In this document: piece by piece, positions 56,229 through 64,000 of the stretch
How positions within the stretch are numbered: the first letter of the stretch is position 1
Layout of the letters: every line of letters starts with the position of its first letter
Origin: Climacium dendroides
Lineage: Eukaryota; Streptophyta; Bryopsida; Hypnales; Climaciaceae
NCBI GenBank assembly: GCA_950106755.1
Contig: OX467091.1
Coordinates: 27,855,538 to 27,919,537 of the forward strand
Length of the DNA stretch: 64,000 nucleotides
Direction: 5' to 3'
Made by a program: the position numbers and the translations under genes
The notes under the pieces: generated by a model
What the model was told of the DNA's origin: nothing
The model's input: the letters and a program-made list of their open reading frames with translations, nothing else
Databases searched by the model: none

Positions 56229-59200
56229 TGTCATAGCACAAGGAAGCACAAATTCTACCCTTAGGTGTTAAATTGATGTAAAACACCTTAGATGACTCGT
56301 GTATCGTTCCCACAAGATTTCAACGTTAGTTTCCTCAAGATATCCGGAACAGGATTCGGAAAACACCAAACCCAAGCAAAACCGCATCTAAATATTTGCA
56401 ATATGAAACTCTCTCTCAATACCCTCTCTTCTCCATGTTCTGATTCCCTTACATCCACTCCAAGTCTATCACCAGTAATCAAACAAGGAGAATGGTCATA
56501 ATCCTCTATCCCTCCCTATCCGGATCGACTTAGACGGATGCGGAACCGGAAAGAGGATTTCTATCCGATTGCAGTAACTCACAAAATGTTAGTTTTACCT
56601 CTACCAAGAGGGTTCCGCTCTTTGGTTTTAGGAAGGGAACGTAAACCCTACCCTTCAAACGTATTTAGAGTGAAATGAAGATCCACTTAGAATAACAACA
56701 ACAAATACCAAAAAGAAATAGGAAATAGTTACTTCCTCACAACTAATCCGGATGTTGATCCAGACTAGCAAGTCACTCAGGAAACCCTTATTATCCTCCC
56801 AGTACTACAACGACAGACCTATCCGGACAGGACCCCAAGAGCGTGATCCGGCACTCGATAACTGAGAGATCCTAACTACCTTCCTGTTCCTCTCTTCCGG
56901 ATCCAACATGACCTCATCAGACGTCGGCTAGCATTTGTTCTCCCTCTTGAAGAATTCACCCAACCTAAGAATGGCTATCCTACTCAGAAGACTCCCAAGG
57001 AACTTCAACAACTAAAATACCCTCTCAGTACACAAAGTTTTCTTTAACCAAATCCTCAAAGCTCTCAAAATCAGATCCTGAACAGAATCCGGGGGCTACT
57101 TGTCTTCCTCCACACCTGCAAACCAGCTACCCGCACTAAACAATAGTTCTAGCATTGCACGGCATACCAACACAAAACTTAGCCTTTTCAGGCTAGCACT
57201 TATGAAATAGAAATCTGAAATCAATTCGCAAAGTGTTGAAAAACACAAATAAGAAAACACCCGGGGCTTCAAACTAACTTCAGCCCCCTAAATACACACT
57301 CCAGGGAACCCCAAAGGTCCCAAGGAATAAAACTAAAGGACAGGAGAATGACAGGTGTCATTCCTTATCCTTCTAAGTTGACTTTCCTACCAACCCCATC
57401 CGATCCGCAAAATGTGGATCTTAGATCCTAAAAATCTGGAAAGTGCAGCCCAAGTATATGCACCTGAAAAGTACCTCCCAAGCTACTTCCTACCTATCAA
57501 AAACTTGAGTTTTTGGTTGACCATGCTAGGGTCACTTCCCAGAAACTTCCTAACAACTTTCCTATCTATTTCCTAGCCTTCTTTGGAGAAGGTTCCTCTA
57601 ACTTTGTTGCCCCCTTCCTAGCTGGCTGTTTTCTACTGGTTGACGGTTTCCCACTCAAGGGCGGCTTCCCCTTAGACGGTGTTGAGGTTCTCCCTTTGAA
57701 CTTTGCTAGTGAGATTTGCTCAAGTTCTGATCCCTCTTCTGATCCGGTGTCTTCCGAATCCTCTTCTCCGGATCTCGACCGACTTTCCTCCCGCTCGGAT
57801 TGGCTTGGAGACTCGTCCTCCGCGGATTGTTGACTCCTTAGAGGCACGTCTCTTCCTCTGACGGGAGTAACCTTCTTCACAATCTTCTTGGCGGGTGAGG
57901 GTTGAGAGCCTTTACTCTGTGGTGTGCCTAAGTCGGATTCCGACTTCTGGATTCGATCCTTTGATTCGGATCCGTGCACTGATCCTTCTTTCCCCTCCTC
58001 CATACCCTTAGAGGTTGGTGTCAACTCATCCTCCTGCCTTTTCCGCTTGGCTGGCGTCTTTGTTGGAGTCTTTGTGGGTGCATCATTTTTGGTTGGCTCC
58101 ATCTCTTCATCCTTTCTCTTTATTCCGGATTCCGGAAACCGTTCTGCTTGGTGAAGAACATCTCAAACTTCAAACATGAACCTCTCCATCTCCTCATAAT
58201 ACTCTGCCAAAACTAAGACAGCCTTATATGCGGCTTCCGGTCCTGCCTCATGGATTCCCTCATCATAGAGTTTGGCTTTGTTTACAACATCCGCAGTGTT
58301 GGAAACAAAGGCCCCAACTTTTCTAATGGCCCCCTTAAACTCTGAGGTAAGCCGTTCCACCTCTCTCTTCTTTTCTTCACCCTTCTCAATTTGCCGTTGG
58401 AGATCCGCATTCCTCTTAGTCAACTCCTTGATGCGGGTCTCCCACTTCCGGTTTTCACTATCCCGGATCAACCCTTCTACTTTCTCCGCGAGCTCTGACA
58501 CATTGATCCCTCCAAGCAGTTCACATACATTCCTCACTGCTCCTCTCTCCGTGTCAAGCTCCTCCTGGACTCTCCCTAAGTCCGAAATGATCCTTCCCAA
58601 AGTATCCTCTCCCAGAACTTCCGGTTTCGGCGAGACTTTCCCCTTCTCTCTGGATCCCTTCTTAGAAGAGACTGAAACCCTCTCAGCCTCTGTCCTCCTT
58701 TCGGAAGGCTCCTTCCTTCTCTCTGAGGATCCCCTCTCAGATCCCTCATCTGGTCCTTCCTTTCTCTCTTCTTCCTCTTCCTCTCGGGGTGGAGTAAGAT
58801 TAAGTTTCACTAGGGTGGCTGCGGCCTTGTACATGGTTTTCTCTAAAGTTTTCAGAGTACCTAGGAAGTCATACAGGTGAAAGAGGAATGGCCCAATGGA
58901 GGTGGCCTTTGCGTTTCCTAGGGCATTCACCATCTTCCCTACCAGATCTTTCACTATTCCTCCCCAAAACACTTTCTTTTTCCCACTCAACGCTCCGAAG
59001 ATCGTATTGGTCCAAGTTACCGTGACCCGGTTTGGCCGTTCCGGATACATAATCGGTACTACAAATTCTAACATCCTCCTCTCTCTTGCCACCTTGCAAT
59101 CTGCTACTGCGTAGCCATCCTTAAGGTGAGGAGAATTAGAGAATTTACCTTCCGCGAACTTGTGTACCCACGAAGCCATCCCCTCTCCAGGTCGAGGAAA

Positions 59201-60093
59201 GTCGTAGACCCTCTTCCAGATGTCCATAGTCCACCTTCCGGGCAGAGCTCGGACGGTCTTGATCCATTCGTTCGATTGCTCCTTCATCAGCTCCTGGATC
59301 ATTTCCTTGCTCTTCAAGCTCCATGGTCGGCAGAGGAATCCCGCACACCTGAGTTAGCCTAGATCCTCCTCCAGTTGCTTCCGCTCTTCGTCATCCTTCG
59401 GAATCACTGGACAGATGCTCTTGATCTTGAAAGAAAATGACCCGCTTGCTTCCGCCTTCACCATGGTTGCAGAACTCTCCAAAACACTCACCACTCAAAC
59501 CTCCTGCCTTTTCTTGCCACAGCTCCCGGTCAATCCTCCTCCTCTCCACGACAAGATCCGGAAAGTAATATCACCCAATCCTCTCACACCTCTAAAGGCA
59601 GACCTTGCTCTGAGAGCGTTCCCAAACCACAAAGACACAATGAGGTTTGAGGAACCAAACCCCTGCGTATTCCATCCTAGCAATCACAGCCGTTGGGAAA
59701 GTAACCGTTTCCGCAATCATCGCGGAGGAAACTAGCTGTTAAAACAGTCCTCCGTGATGTATGGGATTACCGTTGGATCCGGGATTTCCTCTTCCCGTTC
59801 CGATAATCTTCCGGTAGCGTGCGGATGTGTTTGCTTTCGGCCCCGGTATATTTTTCAACCCCTGTTCCGTTCCTCGGATGCGGATCCGGTTCCGGATCTT
59901 TAGGAAAATAGGAATCTTACAATATCTTTCTTAAGCAAATTATGTATCTACTACTAATCAAATAGTGAGGTAGGGTTAATATTGGTAATATAATTAGTTT
60001 GCCATCTTGCAAATCAAAATTTTTTACCAATGTCCACTCCTTACTTATATATTCTATACAACCATCCTCATCCTCTCATTTTGGTCTACGACA
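56229..60093 (-). mobile_element. 3865-bp gene-bearing LTR, target duplication AAAGG
   Basis: The plus strand starts TGTCATAGCACAAGG and ends GGTCTACGACA. AAAGG flanks both sides (56224-56228 and 60094-60098). The start aligns with 60185 onward (TGTCGTAGCACATGATAG...GTATCGTTCCCAC), so it belongs to the same family. The gene is on the minus strand (59464-57566). A minus-strand TATTTAGG lies at about 57290. Subtracting the insertion rejoins codons HER and VLLVSG of the host gene in frame. Confidence 0.85.
57566..59464 (-). pseudogene. LTR-borne gene, full-length minus-strand copy
   Basis: ATG at 59464 (MVKAEASGSF), then RKQLEEDLG with TAA at about 59352, CRPWSLKSKEMIQELM, PGRWTMDIWKRVYDFPRPGEG, LKDGYAVADC, ERRMLEFVVPIMYPERP, VTVTWTNTIFGALSG and SIGPFLFHLYDFLGTL. 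Next comes a Glu/Arg/Ser linker (REEEEEERKEGPDEGSERG), a coiled coil (RIKELTKRNADLQRQIEKGEEKK), VNKAKLYDEGIHE, TGA at 58163, and in the same frame a Lys/Ser/Thr/Pro tail to 57566 (KGATKLEEPSPKKARK). Only two stops interrupt 633 codons, so it is the best-kept copy and defines the order: conserved N-domain, charged linker, coil, KAxLxDE motif, basic tail. Function is unknown. Confidence 0.75.
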
Positions 60094-60098
60094 AAAGG

Positions 60099-60184
60099 GT
60101 TCTCCTCGTCAGCGGGAGTTACAATTACGAGCCTCAGCCTCTCAACCTCGCCATTCTTGATGTCCATCAACTCTGAAAGCCCAA
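60099..60184 (+). pseudogene. ParB/methyltransferase-like gene, part 2
   Basis: A short coding stretch between two LTR insertions: VLLVSGSYNYEPQPLNLAIL, then DVHQL, TGA at 60174 (probably Trp) and KP, up to the CCCAA duplication. It joins part 1 (56228) and part 3 (62725) in one frame once both insertions are subtracted, which is the reason for calling so short a fragment coding. Confidence 0.6.
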
Positions 60185-62719
60185 TGTCGTAGCACATGAT
60201 AGTAAAAATCCTTCTCTAAGGCTCAATATTTCTTAAAAGAGGCCTTAGAGTGACTCAAGTATCGTTCCCACGAAGATCGAATTCCTAGGTTCACAATTAC
60301 CGGAAAATGGTAGAGTGATGGTCATGAAACACACAAACACAAAACCCCAAGCAAAACAATAGACCGGAACTTCCCCTTGGTCTCCTTGCTTTTTTGGACA
60401 AAGACGACCGGATCCCTCCGGTCTAACAATTACTAATACACGTTAGACCGGATCTTCTCGATCTAACTACATTGACCGGATCTAATCCGGTTTAACTTAC
60501 ACTTGTTTATCACACAAACTCTATAACTGGTTAGTTTACTACCCCACAGCTTTACACTACCCCGTAACTCTCCCAACACTTCTATTCACATACCTCAAGT
60601 AGTATCCCGTATTTACGTTTTACAGACTGTAACCGGGATCCGCGTTTCCACAGATCTAACCTTAACCTCTAGTATTCACATCCGGTCCAGATCTCTACTC
60701 GTAACCATGTTGAGTTTAACCTTTGAACGAAGAGGGATCTGCTTAATTGGGATTTAGGAAGGAAGTTTAACTCCTACCCTCCGATTTTAAAGTGTCAAAA
60801 GTTTCACTATGTGATCAAACTTTCAAAAATAAACTTTCAAATCCTACAAATGAAAAAACAGACCGTCCTCACAATTGGAAAGGAAACGTAGTCGTGTCCA
60901 GCAGGTCACGCAAGTCGGTCTAATTCCTCCTAACCAATGCTACAACGACAGCCTACTGAGTTAGTCCTAAATCCGGTCTGAACTAGCGGGGAAGAGAGGG
61001 GAAACGAGCGCTACGGAGGCGTGCTAACCCTTACTCTTTCCGGAGAGTGGTCCTCAATCCGTACTCCCTTCCGAGTCCATTCCTAGTCCACACTAGAGAT
61101 CCCTTCTGCCTCCATCCACACGCACTAATTCAATACTGGATTGGATAAACTCAACATCCGGGTACACCTTGTATCCATTTACACTCACTTTCCAGCCTGG
61201 ACTTCCAAAACACGAACAAGTGTCAAGTACACACAACTATGATTTGTTTCAATCACGCCAAGAGCGAACTCCCAGGTACTCATGAATATAAGAAGGTAAG
61301 ATAAAGATGCACATCAGGACCAAAGAAGTCCCGGATTTAAATACTAAACTACTCCCTCAAAATCCTAACCTAAAAGTAACGCTCCAGCTAATCAGGATCC
61401 AACACGTTTCATTCCCTTATTATTTTTTAGCCCTGTTGACTTTCACTCAAACTCCCACTACTTTTGCTAAAAGTGGATCTCAGATCCTATAATTACGGAC
61501 CCAGTCACTTTCCAACTGCTAGTGGCCGTGTCACTCAAAAAGTAAACTTCCTAATTATGTACAACTATCCCTAAACTTCAGATTTTCACTACCCTCTCCT
61601 CAGAAATTTATCCTACGTAACTTCCTAAGTTCTTAACTTCTTCGCGGCCGGCTTCTTTCCGGTTCCGGTCTTCTGTCCCTAGCGTACCTTACCCCGGGCG
61701 GCAAGCTTCTTCTTCTTGGATGCTGCAGCCTTAGTTGTTCGAGTCTCTGCCAGTGCTTGATCTGGGTCAAAATACGGCTCCAAGTCCTCCTCAGTACCGG
61801 ATTCTTCATCCTCGTCCTCTTCTTCTTCTTCTTCCTCCTTGTCATTGTCCTCTAGAATCCTCCTCTTCTTCTGTGTTGACATAATTGGAGGCTTCTTCTT
61901 CTGCGTGGTTGGTGTGGGCGGAACATTGGCCCTAGCACTCTAAGGAGTGGTTTCCTCAATCGTTCTACCCTTCCTAGATCCTTGCCCCTGTGATTAGGTC
62001 TTCCTTTCCTCCCTTGACCCAGTTTCGCTTTCCAAAGCTAAGTTGAGTGGGGTGGAAGGAAATACCTTTTGTGTCTTTGCAGGAGGAGTTGGAGAAACTG
62101 GAATCAATTCACTTAGGTCGATAAACTTGTTGCTCAGCTCTAGTTTGGGCACGTTCTTCTTCTCGGACGGTTCCGGTCCAGATCTCGTCTGTTCTTCAGT
62201 TGCGGCCTTCACCTCTTCCGATGTTTCCTTCGCCTCGCCTGTTGTCTCCACTTCTCCGGTATTCTCTTCCTCAGCAGCCTTTACTGCTTCTGCTGCAATA
62301 GCTACATTGAGAGCAATGTCCGTTACTTCCTCCAATAGGGAAGTCATTTCTCCCTTAGGCTCCAACTGGATGGAGGAGCTTGGTACGTCCTCCACCTTGT
62401 CCTTCGCTTGAACTTCTTCTGTGGGTATCGGAAGGTGTACTGGTGCGAGTTCCGTTTCCGTTTCTGGTTTCTGATAAAACTCACTCCGTCTTGCTCTGAC
62501 CTAACTATCCCGTTTCTGGGTTTTCGGTTTCCGGTTTCCGGTCTCCGGTTACTTCTGTTAACACTATTATCTATTCTAGAGTAACCCTATTCCGGTATCC
62601 GGTTCCTAACTACTTACGATCTACTTTTCTAAAGAAAAACAAAAAAAAATAGGGAGTAAGGAGTTCTAATCCCCTTATTTCCCTTCTAAACCTAAAGACC
62701 GGATTTCCGTGCTCCCACA
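60185..62719 (-). mobile_element. 2535-bp LTR copy 2, target duplication CCCAA
   Basis: Plus-strand termini are TGTCGTAGCACATG and GTGCTCCCACA (minus-strand start TGTGGGAGCAC). CCCAA lies at 60180-60184 and 62720-62724. It is nearly identical to 2921-5307, with an extra segment of about 130 bp near 62480-62610. It carries the tail-only form of the LTR-borne gene. A minus-strand TATTTAAAT lies at about 61334-61342. Confidence 0.9.
61633..62395 (-). pseudogene. Tail of LTR-borne gene, decayed twin of 4362-5117
   Basis: Same frame and sequence as the copy-1 ORF, with stops at about 61994 (TAA), 61940-61942 (TAG) and 61679-61681 (TAG). At the two TAG sites copy 1 reads CAG (Gln) at 4671-4673 and 4416-4418. 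This gives a direct base-by-base example of CAG to TAG change. The Asp/Glu run and basic end are retained. Confidence 0.7.
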
Positions 62720-62724
62720 CCCAA

Positions 62725-63214
62725 GGAGATGGACAAAACACCATCTCTGCAACCATTCTTGGAGTTCCTCGCCACGAAGCTACAACCAGCAGCTACGGAG
62801 GCGAGTGTATGGTTGTGGATCCTGGGAGATCCAATTGAATGGCAAACTACTACACAATTTGCCAAAACTCAACTCACAGACTTTAACTGCGTTCAGTCGA
62901 GATACACTCCTAGCCGAGCGGGGCGGCTGAACAATGTGACCAATCGGTCATCGGCTCCTCCAGTGCCGCTGCTCTTTCTGTTTAAGAAGGGTGATGAGCA
63001 CGCTTTTTTAGTGCGGCAGAGAATGAAAACGAAATACGGCACCCCCGATATTCCGTACTACTTGGATGCCTCCAAGAACAATGAAGCGAAGTGGAGGTTG
63101 TATGCGACGGAACTTTGAATGGAGTTCTATTTCGAGATCCTCCAAAGCTTTGCGGTTTTCGGCGAAAATGTCTTGGGCATCTACATAGGATCGAAGTGTG
63201 TGCTGGCTGCAAAG
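62725..63214 (+). pseudogene. Methyltransferase-like part 3 of the plus-strand gene
   Basis: Reads MDKTPSLQPFLEFLATKLQP, WLWILGDPIEW, AKTQLTDFNCVQSRY, GRLNNVTNRSSAPPVPLLFL, MKTKYGTPDIPYY, ATEL, TGA at 63116, MEFYFEILQSFAVFGEN, VLGIYIGSKCVLAAK, then GTATGC. The end (helix, GENVLGIYIGSKCVLAA) is laid out like motif I of beta-class DNA N6/N4 methyltransferases (GDxVLDxFxGSGTxxxAA), with the acidic residue of that motif replaced. The catalytic DPPY/SPPW-type motif is not evident, so the assignment is tentative and activity is doubtful. The ATG at 62729 may be internal, since the frame continues upstream across the LTR. Confidence 0.45.
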
Positions 63215-63426
63215 GTATGCTTATCCTCGATTCGAGGATAGTCCATTGCTTTTGTTCAATTTTCTAGCATAGGCTTTGTTTTTAGATGTTTTTATGATCC
63301 TTGAATTATCCTCGATTTGAAGATATAGTCGATTCTATACATAATGGCGTAATATATTAGTGACTATGGTGTTTAGGAAATTATCCTCGACTCGAGGATA
63401 CAGACTCTATAATCATAGTTACTAAG
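63215..63426 (+). other. Probable intron with three palindromes
   Basis: Donor GTATGC directly follows codon AAG. The acceptor is less certain (ACTAAG at 63421-63426 keeps phase 0). Three palindromes lie inside at about 63219, 63305 and 63379 (TATCCTCGATTCGAGGATA and TATCCTCGACTCGAGGATA). Confidence 0.5.
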
Positions 63427-64000
63427 TTTTGGCTTCATTGTTGGCTTGTCTGGATGTTCGGAGCATACTTCTATGGCATCGTAGACAAAGATCTAACGGC
63501 AAGACATCGAGTAGTGGCAACCTTGTCTGACTCATTGGATATGAACGATTTTCTTCATTCCAATTCTCCGTATTCTGCAAAGTACATGCGGCCGTTGCAC
63601 GTTGGATCTCCGGTTCTGCTCTCCGTATCTCCGCCGCATGGCGACAATCTGGAATCACCTCGATCAACATCTAAGCGAGAGTCATCAAATGAAGACTCTG
63701 GTTCTGGAATTAGACGCGAGGTGACACCGCGTCCCTCAGAAGCAGTTCTTGATGAGGACCTGCTTGGCATTGACGAATATGGGAGTATGGTGCCCACTTT
63801 AAAGCCTGTGCGGACTACCGAGGTAGGTTCTTCAGCAGACAAAGAGGTTGAGATAGATACGGAGTGGGACCAAGGGCAAGCTAAACTAAGGACCAAGTAG
63901 ACGCAAGAGCAGCGAGGAGATCGGGGACAACCACCTCTTCAGCAATCACCTGTGCAGCAGTCACCTGAGCTGCCTCCTCCTCAGCAGTTAGAAGCTGTAC
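63427..64000 (+). pseudogene. Plus-strand gene, part 4, continuing past the window
   Basis: Begins FWLHCWLVWMFGAYFYGIV, then DKDLTARHRVVATLSDSL. The G(A/R)xxYGIxxD pattern directly after a motif-I-like exon fits the beta-strand 2 region of methyltransferases. It then becomes Ser/Glu-rich and, after TAG at 63898, Gln/Pro-rich (QQSPVQQSPELPPPQQ) to the window end. The open frame on both sides of the TAG and the Gln-rich context suggest CAG to TAG. Confidence 0.4.

Noticed and set aside
1..64000. rRNA or tRNA genes
   Set aside because: No conserved rRNA stretch and no cloverleaf with A and B boxes was noticed. A tRNAscan run would settle it.

Overview
The window looks like nuclear DNA of a land plant or streptophyte alga. 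The evidence is TTTAGGG-type (Arabidopsis-type) telomere-like heptamers, GT-AG introns inside decayed genes, hAT and Ty3-type elements, AT-rich intergenic DNA and no prokaryotic gene layout. The species cannot be named from the sequence. I found no intact host housekeeping gene, rRNA or tRNA. Almost everything legible is transposable-element DNA, nested and decayed by in-frame stops (mostly TAG and TGA) and a few frameshifts.

Layout. 1-5.3 kb: the 3' part of a very large LTR that carries a gene, then a primer binding site, then a Ty3-type gag, interrupted by a second LTR-like copy on the minus strand. 5.8-19.8 kb: units rich in GGCGGACGG/CCGTCCGCC clusters. They carry two genes that share an unrecognised domain (7.0-8.1 and 11.2-12.2 kb), a coiled-coil plus RING-H2 gene (12.2-14.8 kb) and a hAT transposase (15.7-18.9 kb). 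19.8-23.7 kb: AT-rich with degenerate repeats. 23.7-24.7 kb: a truncated copy of the LTR-borne gene. 25.5-32.6 kb: arrays of CAACTACAATG-like repeats in opposite orientation around a broken gene that was hit by a 1.29-kb solo LTR. 33.6-64 kb: a large composite described below.

The main result concerns 33.6-64 kb. When three TG...CA insertions are subtracted in silico at their 5-bp target duplications, two divergent genes become continuous in frame. The minus-strand gene (44414 to 33640) has the LQLDN...GHTHEDID signature I associate with DUF7869-type, possibly DDE-like, transposases. The plus-strand gene (53922 to beyond 64000) has an NGQHS...AS segment resembling a ParB-like fold and a C-terminal part that may be a DNA-methyltransferase-like domain. 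The intergenic DNA and at least two introns of the plus-strand gene carry dozens of copies of a palindrome, consensus TATCCTCGACTCGAGGATA, whose arms covary. I propose a large two-gene mobile element with its own palindromic recognition sites.

The inserted sequences (34358-42171, 45519-49073, 56229-60093, 60185-62719) belong to one family of giant LTRs. Each carries a protein gene, full length or reduced to its tail, inside the LTR. Around 2 kb the same gene lies upstream of a primer binding site and gag, which supports the LTR reading. An LTR-embedded gene amplified as solo LTRs is the second unusual system here.
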